NCBI GenBank assembly: GCA_020850755.1
Contig: JADZEB010000001.1
Location: forward strand, 186,001 to 250,000
DNA length: 64,000 nt
DNA from: Alphaproteobacteria bacterium
GTDB taxonomy: Bacteria > Pseudomonadota > Alphaproteobacteria > Acetobacterales > Acetobacteraceae
Reading direction: 5' to 3'
Part shown: in pieces, positions 47,141 through 55,771 of the stretch
Layout: the number at the start of each line of letters is the position of its first letter
How positions within the stretch are numbered: the stretch's first letter is position 1
Notes under the pieces: generated by a model
Seen by the model: only the letters and a program-made list of their open reading frames with translations
Told to the model about the DNA's origin: nothing
Database searches by the model: none
Position numbers and translations under genes: made by a program

Positions 47141-48109
47141 ATGAGCGCGCCCCACCGCCGCATGACTCTGCCCCTGCGTATCGGAACGCGGGGCAGTGCG
47201 CTTGCCCTCACCCAGACCGCGATGTTCGTGGCCCGCGCCCGCGCGCTGTGCCCGGCCCTGCGCAGCGAGGATTCGGTCGAGGTCACGCCGATCCGCACCT
47301 CGGGCGACCGCCATGCCGACAAGCGGCTGGCCGATATCGGCGGCAAGGGGCTTTTCTCGAAGGAGATCCACGAGGCGCTTGCCGACGGGCGGATCGATGT
47401 CGCGGTCCATTCGCTCAAGGACCTCGAGACGCTCCTGCCCGAGGGCATCGCTCTTGCCGCCGTGCTGCCGCGCGAGGATCCGCGCGATGTGCTGATCCTG
47501 GGGCCGGGGCTCGGCAAGCCCAATGGCGGGGACCCCTTCGCCGTGCTGCCGCAAGGGGCGATGATCGCCACCGGCTCGGTGCGCCGGCAGGCGCAGCTCC
47601 TGGCGCGGCGGCCCGACCTGGAAACGACGCTGATCCGGGGCAATGTCCCGACCCGGCTCGAACGCATCCGCGAGGGCAATGCGCACGCCACCTTCCTGGC
47701 CATGGCCGGCTTGAAGCGCCTCGGGCTCGAGAAGCAGGCCGACTACGTCCTGCCGCCCGAGGTGATGCTGCCGGCGGCCGGGCAGGGCATCGTCGGTGTC
47801 ACCTGCCGCGCCGCCGATACCGAGCTCTGCGACCTGCTCAAGAATGTCGAGGATCCGGCCGCGACCATCGCCGCCACGGCCGAGCGGGCGCTGCTCGCGG
47901 CGCTGGACGGATCGTGCCGGACGCCGATCGGTGCCTTCGCGCGGGTCGATGCGCAAGGAAGGGTGCGGCTTTCCGGGCTGGTCGCGCGCGCCGACGGCAC
48001 CTTCCTGCTGCGGCTTGAAGAAGTGGCGCCCGCCGCCGAGGCCGAGCGGCTCGGCCTCGAACTGGGCCGCGCATTGCGGGCCGATGCGCCCGCCGACCTG
48101 TTCGCCTAG
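47141..48109 (+). CDS. hemC: Hydroxymethylbilane synthase (porphobilinogen deaminase) HemC
   Basis: HemC polymerises four porphobilinogen units into hydroxymethylbilane in heme synthesis. From the ATG at 47141 there are 322 residues; a start at 47162 (315 residues) is equally reasonable. Conserved blocks are RIGTRGSALALTQ, GGKGLFSKEI, DVAVHSLKDL, ATGSVRRQAQL and AAGQGIVGV. The dipyrromethane cofactor cysteine is in DGSCRTPIGAF. hemD follows after an unusually long 604-bp gap filled with repeats. Confidence 0.95.
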   Translation: MSAPHRRMTLPLRIGTRGSALALTQTAMFVARARALCPALRSEDSVEVTPIRTSGDRHADKRLADIGGKGLFSKEIHEALADGRIDVAVHSLKDLETLLPEGIALAAVLPREDPRDVLILGPGLGKPNGGDPFAVLPQGAMIATGSVRRQAQLLARRPDLETTLIRGNVPTRLERIREGNAHATFLAMAGLKRLGLEKQADYVLPPEVMLPAAGQGIVGVTCRAADTELCDLLKNVEDPAATIAATAERALLAALDGSCRTPIGAFARVDAQGRVRLSGLVARADGTFLLRLEEVAPAAEAERLGLELGRALRADAPADLFA

Positions 48110-48267
48110 CGCCGTGCCGGGGCTGCGTCCGGTCTGGCGGACCTGCGCGGTTCGATCAGGGCGGACTGGGCGGCTCGCGGCTCCAGTTGTTCCGGGGCAC
48201 GAGGTCGGTTCGGCTTTCCCGTGCCGCGCGGACAATGCGCTCTCGTCCGGCTCGTCGCCCGGGCGCC

Positions 48268-48404
48268 GGCGCGCCTTTGTGCCGGCATTGTTCGGGCCAT
48301 GCCCATGACCGGCGCCGCATCGCTGCCTGTGCACAAGCGCCCCGCCGCTGCCGGCACGCCATCTGTCGGTCGGGGCTGCGGTGCTGCCGGCGGCCGGTCC
48401 GGCC
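48268..48404. repeat. Direct repeat, copy 1 (pair between hemC and hemD)
   Basis: The sequence from GCGCGCCT through GCCGGCATTGTTCGGGCCAT to GGTCCGGCC is repeated with an offset of 209 bp at 48477-48613. Over the 124-bp core the copies differ at only two bases. A TGTGCACA palindrome lies in the middle of the unit. Confidence 0.92.
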
Positions 48405-48476
48405 GGCCACGCGCTGTGCCAGGTGTGGCCGGGCCGGCTGCGGCGCTTGGCCACGAGTTCCGGCCTGGCGTCGGGT

Positions 48477-48613
48477 GGCGCGCCTGTATGCCGGCATTGT
48501 TCGGGCCATGCCCATGACCGGCGCCGCATCGCTGCCTGTGCACAAGCGCCCCGCCGCTGCCGGTACGCCATCTGTCGGTCGGGGCTGCGGTGCTGCCGGC
48601 GGCTGGTCCGGCC
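48477..48613. repeat. Direct repeat, copy 2 (pair between hemC and hemD)
   Basis: This is the second copy of the unit at 48268-48404, separated from it by 72 bp of unrelated GC-rich sequence. It ends about 100 bp before the hemD start, so it may affect hemD expression. Confidence 0.92.
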
Positions 48614-48713
48614 CCATTGCTGCGCCCGCGCCCAGGCTTGCCCTCGGGCGCGATCCCGCGCCCTGTTCGGCCCGCGCCAACCGCAGCGGTTCCTGCCGGG
48701 ATGGGGCGGTTCC

Positions 48714-49727
48714 ATGCGGGTGATCGTCACCCGGCCCGAGGCCGATGCCGGCGCGCTTGCCGCCCGGCTGCGCGGGCTCGGCCATGGCCCGCTGCTGGCG
48801 CCGATGCTGCTGGTGTCGTTGCGCCCGGTGCCGCTCGGCGCGCCCGGGGGCGTGCAGGCGATCCTGGTCACCAGCCGGAACGGCGTTCGCGGGCTGGCCG
48901 CCTCGCTCGGCAGGGGCGCCGCGGCGCGGGCCTGGCGGGCGCTGCCGCTGATCGCGGTGGGCGATGCTACCGAAGCCGAGGCCCGCGCGGCCGGCTTCCG
49001 CGACACCCTCTCGGCCGCCGGGGATGCGCGGGCGCTGGCGGCCTTGGTCGCGCGCCGGCTCGATCCTGCCGCCGGCAGCCTGCTGCTTGCCACTGGCACG
49101 GGCTACGGGCTCGATCTCGCGCGCCGGCTCCGCGCCCTGGGCTTCCGGCTGCGCCGGCGCACGGTCTATGCCGTGCGCCCCGCCCGCGATCTGCCCGGAC
49201 CCGTGCGCGCGATGCTGGAGGAGGCGACGCGGCACGGCCCGACGGCGGGTCGCAGCAAGGGGCAGGGGGACGGGCGAGCGGCCGGGCCGGGAGGGGTCGG
49301 GCCGGAAGCGGTCGGGCCGGGAGGGGTCGGCATGGGCGCGGTCGGCATGGGCGCGGTCGGCAGGGCGCCGGATAGCAGGTCGCCGGACGGCAGGGCGCCG
49401 GGCGCGACGGCTCGCGGGCGCATGCGGGATCAGGGCGGGGCCGTGTTGTTCTTCTCGCCCGGGGCGGCGCGCGGCTTTGTCGCCCTGGTGCGCCGCGCGG
49501 GGCTCGGTGCCGGCCTTGCCGGCCTCGAGGCGGTCTGCATCTCGCGGGCGGTGGCGCGCGCGGCGCGCGCGGTGCCCGGCCTCGATTGGGGGCGGGTGGC
49601 GGTGGCGGCGCATCCCGACACACCCGCGCTGCTCGCGGCCCTGGCAAGCGTGGCGCGCGGCTCCGGCCGGCGCGGCGAGGATCAGGCCCCAAACGCGGCG
49701 GCACGTGGTAGCATCAGGCGGCGATGA
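48714..49727 (+). CDS. hemD: Uroporphyrinogen-III synthase HemD with low-complexity insertion
   Basis: HemD closes and inverts ring D of hydroxymethylbilane to uroporphyrinogen III. The 337-residue protein is about 90-100 residues longer than usual. The N-terminal half starts VIVTRPEADAGALAARL, contains ILVTSRNGVRGLA and reaches RRRTVYAVRPA. A Gly/Arg/Pro/Val-rich insert (about residues 173-240) containing 15-bp GMGAV-type repeats comes next. The second half resumes at GAVLFFSPGAARGFVAL. HemD is poorly conserved in general, so the call also rests on its place after hemC and before the mitofilin-like and hemY genes. Its stop overlaps the next start (ATGA). Confidence 0.88.
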   Translation: MRVIVTRPEADAGALAARLRGLGHGPLLAPMLLVSLRPVPLGAPGGVQAILVTSRNGVRGLAASLGRGAAARAWRALPLIAVGDATEAEARAAGFRDTLSAAGDARALAALVARRLDPAAGSLLLATGTGYGLDLARRLRALGFRLRRRTVYAVRPARDLPGPVRAMLEEATRHGPTAGRSKGQGDGRAAGPGGVGPEAVGPGGVGMGAVGMGAVGRAPDSRSPDGRAPGATARGRMRDQGGAVLFFSPGAARGFVALVRRAGLGAGLAGLEAVCISRAVARAARAVPGLDWGRVAVAAHPDTPALLAALASVARGSGRRGEDQAPNAAARGSIRRR

Positions 49728-51370
49728 GCAAGCCCGACCCTCGATCCTCCCCGCCGCAGGCCGGCGCCGCCGCTGGTCCCTCGGTCAGCGGGACGGGCAG
49801 CGGTCCGGACAAGGCGCAGGGCGCCGGCGCGTCCGTGCCGGGCGCTCCCGCCGCTGGCCCGGCTGGTGCCGGCGACCCGGCGACGGGGGCCTCGGCAGCC
49901 TCGGCCGAGCCCGGTGCGGCGTCCGCCCGCGCCGCCGCCGCCCAGGCTTCCGGTCCGGACACCAGGCGGGATGCCGCGCCGGGCGCGACCGGCACGGCGA
50001 ACAGCACGGCGACCGGCCCGGTCGGAGCCCGGCCGTCCGGCCCGGCCGAAGGTCCTGGTGGCGCGCCTTCCGGCGTCGCATCAGGCGCGACCGGCCCCGC
50101 AGATGGCACGGCGAACCACCCGGCCGCAGCCCGAACGTCCGCTGCGGCCGAAGGTCCTGATGGCGCGCCTTCCGGTGTCGCATCGGGCGCGACCGGCCGC
50201 GCAGATGGCACGGCGAACCGCCCGGCCACAGCCCGGAAGCCAGCGGCGGCCAGTGGTTCATCCCCGGCGACGCCTGCCTCCACCCCTGCGCCGGCTTCCG
50301 CCGCCGCGCCGGCTACCCCGCCCGCTACCCCGCCCGCCAGCCTGCCCCCGTCAAAGGCCCGGCGCGGCCGGTTGCCGCTCCTGCTGGGGCTCCTGGTGCT
50401 GCTGCTCGGCGCCGGTTGCGTCTGGCTCTATCTCGAACTGCGCCGCCTCGATCCCGCCGCCGCGTCCGATGCGATCGCCGCACTCGATCGCCGCCTGACC
50501 GCCCTGGAAGCGCGTGGTGAGACGCCGGATCCGCTCGCCCGCGCCGCCGCCACGACAGCGCAGCGCGCAGCCACGGCCGCGCAAGGAGAGGTCGGCACGC
50601 TGGCCGGCCGCATCGCCGCCACCGAACGGCGGCTGACTGCGCTGGAAACGCGTCCCGCCGCCGCCCCCGCCCCCGCCGCCGCCGCGCCGCCGGTCGATCG
50701 CGGCCCGCGGGCCGCGCGCATCGCCGCGCTGGAGGGGCGAGCGCCTCCACCCGCTGCCACGCCGACGCCCGATCTCACGCCCCTCGATGCGCGCATCGCC
50801 ACGCTGGAGGCGGCGCTGGCCGCCGCGCGCGCGGCACCACCGCCGCAACCGCCGACCGCGGCGCCCGACGCGGCGCTTGCCCGCCTTGGCGCGGCCGGGG
50901 CGATCGGCGCCGCGCTCGCCGCCGGCCGCCCGCTCGGGCCGGTGCTGGCACTCCTGCCCGCCTCGGTCCAGCCGGCCCCCGCTTTGCTCGCCTACGCCAC
51001 CGGCGCGCCGCCCACCGAGGCGGCGCTACGCCTCGACTTCCCCGCCGCCGCGCGCGCCGCGCGGGAGGCCGCGCGCCTCGCCCAGGCCGGCACCGAGCAG
51101 GGCCTGCTCGACGGCGCGCTCGAACGCCTGTCGGGGCTGGTGACGATCCGGCGCGGCGATCGCGTCGTCCTGGGCGATCCGACCGCGGTCGCGCTGGCCG
51201 AGGCCGAGCGCCGGCTGGGCGCGGGCGACCTCGAGGGCGCGCTCGCCGCCGCCGAGCGGATCGAGGCGCCGGCCCGCCCGGCGATGGCGGCATGGCTCGG
51301 CGCTGCACGCGGGCTGGTGGCGGCCCGCGCGGCGGTGGCGGCGCTCGCCGCCGCCGGCGCCGGCGGCTGA
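49724..51370 (+). CDS. Mitofilin-like (COG4223) membrane protein
   Basis: This 548-residue protein has a disordered Ala/Gly/Pro/Ser-rich N-terminus of about 210 residues, then one transmembrane helix (about 217-238, LPLLLGLLVLLLGAGCVW). An extended coiled-coil/Ala-rich region follows, with repeated RLTALE units. The C-terminal 150 residues (from about 390) form the mitofilin-like helical domain. Alphaproteobacterial homologues are linked to membrane curvature and lie in the hem cluster between hemD and hemY, as here. The N-terminus contains a 102-bp tandem duplication. Confidence 0.85.
   Translation: MSKPDPRSSPPQAGAAAGPSVSGTGSGPDKAQGAGASVPGAPAAGPAGAGDPATGASAASAEPGAASARAAAAQASGPDTRRDAAPGATGTANSTATGPVGARPSGPAEGPGGAPSGVASGATGPADGTANHPAAARTSAAAEGPDGAPSGVASGATGRADGTANRPATARKPAAASGSSPATPASTPAPASAAAPATPPATPPASLPPSKARRGRLPLLLGLLVLLLGAGCVWLYLELRRLDPAAASDAIAALDRRLTALEARGETPDPLARAAATTAQRAATAAQGEVGTLAGRIAATERRLTALETRPAAAPAPAAAAPPVDRGPRAARIAALEGRAPPPAATPTPDLTPLDARIATLEAALAAARAAPPPQPPTAAPDAALARLGAAGAIGAALAAGRPLGPVLALLPASVQPAPALLAYATGAPPTEAALRLDFPAAARAAREAARLAQAGTEQGLLDGALERLSGLVTIRRGDRVVLGDPTAVALAEAERRLGAGDLEGALAAAERIEAPARPAMAAWLGAARGLVAARAAVAALAAAGAGG
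50045..50248 (+). repeat. 102-bp tandem duplication in the mitofilin-like gene
   Basis: The unit 50045-50146 is repeated at 50147-50248. In frame, each copy encodes 34 residues beginning AEGPGGAPSGVASGATG or AEGPDGAPSGVASGATG. A more degenerate copy precedes them. It expands the disordered cytoplasmic N-terminus. Confidence 0.93.
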
Positions 51371-51396
51371 GCCCCCGGAAAAGGGCCGCCCACGCC

Positions 51397-52752
51397 ATGC
51401 GCCGCGCCTTGGCCTTCGTGCTCCTGCTCGGCCTGCTTGTCGCCGCCGCCTGGTGGCTCGCCGCGCAGGAGGGCGCGGTCGAGATCGCTGCCGGCCCGTG
51501 GCGGATCGAGACCCCGCTCGGCATTGCCGCGATCGCGCTCGTGCTGGCGGTGGGCGTGATCTGGGCGGCCTTCGGCGCGCTGCGCTCTGCCTTCGCCCTG
51601 CCGGCGCGCTTCCGCTCCTGGCGCGCGCGCCGCCGCCAGCGCCGCGGCGAGGCGGCGCTGGTGGAAGGGCTGGTCGCGGTCGCCTCTGGCGAGACGCGCC
51701 TGGCGCTCTCCGCTTCTTCCAAGGCGAACGTGCTGCTCGGCCCCGCGCCCCTGCCGGTCCTGCTTTCGGGCATGGCGGCGCGGCTGGCGGGCGACGGTCC
51801 CGCCGCCGAGGCCGCCTGGCGCACGCTCGCCGCGCGCCCCGATGCCGGCTTCCTCGGCCTGCGCGGCCTCGTGGTGCAGGCGCTGGAGGGGGGCGACCTG
51901 CCCGGCGCGCTCAACCTCGCGCGCGAGGCGCATGCGGCGCGGCCGGCGGCGCGCTGGCCGGCCGAGCTGCGCTTCGATCTTGCCGTGCGTGCCGGCGCCT
52001 GGTCCGAGGCGCTCGACCTCGTGCGCGACGCTGAGCGGCGCGGGCGCATCGCCGTGCCCGAAGCGCGCCGCCGCCGCGCGGTGCTGAGCCACGCCGCGGC
52101 GCTGGCGGCCAGCGACGGGGCCGAGGCGCTGCGCCTTGCCCGCCGCGCCGCCGAGGCCGATCCCGCCTTCGCCCCCGCCTCGGCCGCGCTGGCCGAGCGC
52201 CATCTTGCCCAGGGCCGCGCCGGCAAGGCCGCCGCCGTGATCGAGGCGGCCTGGGCGCATGCGCCGCACCCCGCGCTCGCGCAGCAGTTTCTCGCCCTCT
52301 ACCCGGACGAGAGCCCGCTTGCCCGCGCCCAGCGCGCCGAGGGGCTGGCCCGGCGCAACCCGACCCACCGGCAGAGCCACATGATGGCCGCCGAGGCGGC
52401 GCTGGCCGCGAGCCTCTGGGGCGAGGCGCGGCGGCACCTGGAGGCGGCGATCGCCTCGGGCGCGCGCGAGCGCCGCCTGTTCCTGATGCTGGCCGAACTG
52501 GAGGAGCGCGAGTTCCCTGGCGAGAAGGGCCAGGACGCGGCGCGCGCCTGGCTCAAGCGCGCGGCGGCGGAGTCCGAACCCGATGCGCGCTGGCATTGCG
52601 CCGCCTGCGGGCATGGAGCCGAGAGCTGGTCGGCGCTCTGCCCGGCCTGCGGCGCCTTCGACAGCCTGCGCTGGGGCACCGCCTCGGCGGTGGGCATGCC
52701 GCGCCCGGCGCTGGCCGTCGCGCCGCGCCCGCCGGCCCTGCCCGGGCTCTAG
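51397..52752 (+). CDS. hemY: HemY-like TPR membrane protein with C-terminal zinc ribbon
   Basis: HemY (enterobacterial type) is a membrane protein of uncertain role in late heme synthesis. The 451-residue protein has two N-terminal transmembrane helices (about residues 5-23 and 43-63). The HemY_N domain follows, then TPR-like Ala-rich helices. Near the end, CAACGHGAESWSALCPACG supplies four cysteines in a rubredoxin-type zinc ribbon. The gene is 26 bp after the mitofilin-like stop. Confidence 0.9.
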   Translation: MRRALAFVLLLGLLVAAAWWLAAQEGAVEIAAGPWRIETPLGIAAIALVLAVGVIWAAFGALRSAFALPARFRSWRARRRQRRGEAALVEGLVAVASGETRLALSASSKANVLLGPAPLPVLLSGMAARLAGDGPAAEAAWRTLAARPDAGFLGLRGLVVQALEGGDLPGALNLAREAHAARPAARWPAELRFDLAVRAGAWSEALDLVRDAERRGRIAVPEARRRRAVLSHAAALAASDGAEALRLARRAAEADPAFAPASAALAERHLAQGRAGKAAAVIEAAWAHAPHPALAQQFLALYPDESPLARAQRAEGLARRNPTHRQSHMMAAEAALAASLWGEARRHLEAAIASGARERRLFLMLAELEEREFPGEKGQDAARAWLKRAAAESEPDARWHCAACGHGAESWSALCPACGAFDSLRWGTASAVGMPRPALAVAPRPPALPGL

Positions 52753-52755
52753 CCG

Positions 52756-53439
52756 ATGGCCGTGCAGAGCCCGCCCCCGAACCGGATGGCGCGCGGGGCG
52801 CCGCGCACGCTCTGGAGCCGCATCGGCGGCATGCTCGCCGCGCTGCCCGATCTCGGCCTTGCGGGCCTGTTCCTGCTCACCTGGATCTCGCCCTACGCCA
52901 TGAACGAGACGATGGTGGCCGACCTCGTGCTGGTGATGCTGCTCGAATTCTTCGTCGTCCATTCGGCCGGCTTCATGGGCATCACGCTCTATCGCGCCAA
53001 GACCCGCATCCGGCGCACGCTGGAAACGCTGGGGCTCGGCTTGTTCTATTCGCTGATGGTCGGCGCCTTCGCCTGGGGCGAGGGCGTGCTGTGGCCGCTA
53101 TGGGCGTTCTGGGGACTGGTAGGCAACCGGCTGGCGGGCATGCTGCTGGAACCGCCCGGCAGCGACGAGGGCGTGGGCGCCGCCGCCGGCGCCTGGGTGA
53201 TCGGCACCGTCACCTATCTGTTCGCGGTGTTCGCGACGATCTTCCTGCCGCTGCCGCGCCTCGGCATCTCGGACGCGGTGATCGCGGCGCAGGGCTTCAG
53301 CGCGGGCGGGCTCTGGCCCGAGCAGCCCTGGGTGCCGCTGGCGGCGGGCGTGCTGCATTTCGGCGCGCAGGCATTCGCCAGCTATCACGGCAGGACGGTG
53401 CAGCACTTCTTCACCAGGGTCGCCCCGCCGCCGCTGTAG
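52756..53439 (+). CDS. Integral membrane protein of unknown function
   Basis: Not recognised. The 227-residue protein begins 3 bp after hemY, so it is surely co-transcribed. After a polar N-terminus of about 28 residues it has around five or six hydrophobic segments (approximately 31-47, 55-75, 92-106, 112-130, 145-168 and 192-210). A short amphipathic tail ends in FFTRVAPPPL. Context suggests an envelope or heme-related role, but nothing in the sequence shows one. Confidence 0.75.
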   Translation: MAVQSPPPNRMARGAPRTLWSRIGGMLAALPDLGLAGLFLLTWISPYAMNETMVADLVLVMLLEFFVVHSAGFMGITLYRAKTRIRRTLETLGLGLFYSLMVGAFAWGEGVLWPLWAFWGLVGNRLAGMLLEPPGSDEGVGAAAGAWVIGTVTYLFAVFATIFLPLPRLGISDAVIAAQGFSAGGLWPEQPWVPLAAGVLHFGAQAFASYHGRTVQHFFTRVAPPPL

Positions 53440-53466
53440 CGGGGCGCGCCGGCATGCCCTCGTGCC

Positions 53467-54135
53467 CTACCCCTCCGGCGGGGTTTCGTATCTCGCCGTC
53501 CGCCATGCCGCCGGCTCGGCCTCGGCCGCGTCGCGCCATTCGCGCATGAAGGGATGCTCCCACACCGCCTGCACATAGGCCTGCGCCTCGGCCGAGAGCG
53601 GCGGGGACCAGGTGACGAAGCGCGCCACCACCGGGGCATACATCACGTCCGCGCCGCCGAAGCCCTCGCCGAACAGGAACGGCCCGCCGGCGCCGAAACG
53701 CGCGTGCGCCTCGCGCCAGATCGCATCGATGCGCGCGATGTCGGCGAGCGCTCCCGGCGTCTGGCCGCGGCCGGGCCAGCGCGCGCCGAGATTCATCCAC
53801 ATGGCGCGGCGCAATTCCTGGAAGCCGCCATGCATCTCGGTGGCGATGGCGCGGGCATGGGCGCGGGTGCGGAAATCCGCCGGCCACAGGGCGGGCGCGC
53901 GCTCGGCCAGCGTCTCCAGGATGGCGAGGCTTTCCGGGATCACCGCGCCCTCGATATGCAGGCAGGGCACCTTGGCGGTGGGCGAGACAGCCAGGATGCG
54001 CGCGCGCGTGTCGGGCTGGTCGAGCGGGATGCACATGGTCTCGAAGTCGAGGCCGGCGGCCTTGCAGGCGAGCCAGCCGCGCAGCGACCAGGAGGAATAA
54101 CGGCGCGTGCCGACATAGAGGACGGGCTTGGCCAT
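53467..54135 (-). CDS. Glutathione S-transferase family protein
   Basis: The 222-residue protein has the GST N-terminal thioredoxin-like domain (LYVGTRRYSSWSLRGWLA, then VPCLHIEG and ESLAILETL). The all-helical C-terminal domain has GGPFLFGEGFGGADVMYAPVVARF. SSWSLR near residue 15 places the catalytic serine in the group related to maleylacetoacetate isomerase/zeta or YfcF types. The ATG at 54133-54135 was chosen because the upstream frame is a repeat. The substrate is unknown. Confidence 0.88.
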   Translation of the reverse strand: MAKPVLYVGTRRYSSWSLRGWLACKAAGLDFETMCIPLDQPDTRARILAVSPTAKVPCLHIEGAVIPESLAILETLAERAPALWPADFRTRAHARAIATEMHGGFQELRRAMWMNLGARWPGRGQTPGALADIARIDAIWREAHARFGAGGPFLFGEGFGGADVMYAPVVARFVTWSPPLSAEAQAYVQAVWEHPFMREWRDAAEAEPAAWRTARYETPPEG

Positions 54136-54151
54136 CGGGCGCTCCGGGATG

Positions 54152-54215
54152 GGCGGGTTGCAGCGGGGGCGGGTTGCAGCGGGGGCCGGTTGCAGTGGGG
54201 GCGGGTTGCCGTGGG
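54152..54215. repeat. 16-bp tandem repeat upstream of the GST gene (x4)
   Basis: GGGTTGC recurs at exactly 16-bp spacing (GGTTGC at 54156, 54172, 54188, 54204) inside a GGGGGCGGGTTGCAGC-like unit. It begins 17 bp upstream of the GST start codon and occupies its leader or promoter region. Confidence 0.88.
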
Positions 54216-54283
54216 GCCAAGACTGCCGCGCCGCGCCGGCGCGGTCCAATGCGAAGTGCTGATCGCTGGTATCAGCCGCGCGA

Positions 54284-55243
54284 TCAGGCTCGTGGCCGGC
54301 GCAGCGCCGCCACCTCGGCCAGCGCGCCACCGATCGCGATCGTGCAATAGGCGAGGATGCAGGCGAGCGTCCAGCCGGAGAAGCCGACGCGCCCCTCCAC
54401 CCGCTGCGCGGCGAAGACCAGCACCGGCCCGAGCGCGCGGATGACGTTGAGCGGCAAGGGATCGGTGCGGCTGACGGCGAATTGCAGCAGGAAGCTCGGC
54501 ATGACGACCAGCGCCAGCGCCGCGCCCGCGAGCAGCAGCGTCGCGCGCGCGCCGAGCGCGCCCGACAGCACCGCCCCTCCGCTCGCCGCCTCGGCGGCGG
54601 CGGCGATCGCCACCGCGAGCAGGAAGCGCGCGCCGAACACGCCGGCCTCGGTCACGCCGGCATCGGAAAGCTGGCGGGCGTATAGGTGCCCGACCGAGAT
54701 CGCCACCCCGCCCGCCGCCGCCCCGCCAAGCCCGAGCAGGTCGCGCCAGGGCGGGCCGGAGGCAACGCCCGACCGCCCGCTGACCACGACCAGGCCGAGG
54801 GCGAGGATGGTGGCACCGAGCGCCAGCGCCGCCGCCTGGCGGACGCGCAGCATCGCCCCGACCGGCGCGGCGACGGCGCCGGGGCGGCGCGCGGCGCGCC
54901 AAGCCACGACCACGATCGTCAGCGGTCCCATGCCGTTGTAGACGGTGTTGACGATCGCCGGCTCCAGCACCTTGAGGCCGTGGAAGAAGCCGATCCAGGC
55001 CAGGGCGGTGGCGCCGTTCACCACCGCGACCGGCCAGGGATGGCGCAGCAGAAGGGCGATGTCGCGCGGGGTCGCGGCGGCCACCGCCAGCAGCATCGCC
55101 GAGGACAGGCCGAAGGCGAGCAGGATCACGCCCCAGAAGCCGAGGCCCTGAAAGAGGCCGCTGAAATAGACATCGCGCACCGCCGAGAGCAGCACGAAGG
55201 CGATCGCGAAGGCGGGGCCGGCGAAACGGGCGAGAAGCGGCAT
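54284..55243 (-). CDS. DMT-family (EamA) transporter
   Basis: This is a 319-residue membrane protein with about ten hydrophobic helices in two EamA-type repeats (about 10-140 and 165-315), the architecture of drug/metabolite transporters. The ATG at 55241-55243 fits the first helix (FAIAFVLLSAVRDVYFSG). The substrate cannot be predicted. It lies 148 bp upstream of the GST gene on the same strand and diverges from the MFS gene. Confidence 0.85.
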   Translation of the reverse strand: MPLLARFAGPAFAIAFVLLSAVRDVYFSGLFQGLGFWGVILLAFGLSSAMLLAVAAATPRDIALLLRHPWPVAVVNGATALAWIGFFHGLKVLEPAIVNTVYNGMGPLTIVVVAWRAARRPGAVAAPVGAMLRVRQAAALALGATILALGLVVVSGRSGVASGPPWRDLLGLGGAAAGGVAISVGHLYARQLSDAGVTEAGVFGARFLLAVAIAAAAEAASGGAVLSGALGARATLLLAGAALALVVMPSFLLQFAVSRTDPLPLNVIRALGPVLVFAAQRVEGRVGFSGWTLACILAYCTIAIGGALAEVAALRRPRA

Positions 55244-55771
55244 GGGTGGCTCGGCCAGTGGCGGGGGGCGGGCGGGGCGCGGCCGCGAACGGGGAAGGAC
55301 AACCATTTCAGCCTAGGCTCGTGGGCCGCCCCTGTCTTTCCGGTGCTTGCGGTCGAAGTGGCGTGGGGCGTGTCGCACGTGCCGGCGCCAGGGCGCCGGG
55401 TCGGTGCAAGCCGCCCCGGACGTCGTCGCACCGGCGCGGGCGATTCCTGGCCGGCGCGCCGCGAGCAAGGCGTGCCCTGGTCGGGAGGGCGTGACGAGGC
55501 GCAATCGCGGCCGGTCCCGGCCCGGCGCGCGCGGCCCCTGTCCGCGATGGCGCCGCAGCCCCTGTCCGCGCCTGGCCGGGATGCGCCATTGACGTGCGGG
55601 GCGTTGCCGGTTCCCAATGCCTGCAGCCCCGTGGCCGACACCTCGACCGACACTTGGGCCGCCCCCGCGGCCGCGCCCAGATTGCCGCGCCACTTCGGCC
55701 GCGCGGTCCCGCCCCGCTTGCCCCGCCCCGCTTGCCCCGCCCCGCCTGCACCGTCCTGCCGATCGGTCCCG
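55244..55771. other. Divergent 528-bp gap between DMT and MFS transporter genes
   Basis: No gene is supported here. A 14-bp unit (CCCCGCTTGCCCCG) is tandemly repeated at about 55712-55749, just before the MFS start. The rest is GC-rich and low-complexity when translated. Promoters were not resolved. Confidence 0.5.

Larger units (their letters stand above)
48110..48713. other. Long repeat-bearing gap between hemC and hemD
   Basis: This 604-bp intergenic stretch separates genes that are usually adjacent or close. It contains two copies of a ~137-bp direct repeat (described separately). Frames on both strands translate to Gly/Ala/Arg/Pro-rich strings with matching duplicated segments, as expected from the repeat, and show no family signature. 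Confidence 0.6.

Noticed and set aside
48110-48713. Possible small genes in the hemC-hemD gap
   Set aside because: Frames on both strands translate the direct repeat into duplicated low-complexity segments. No start with a credible ribosome binding site was seen.
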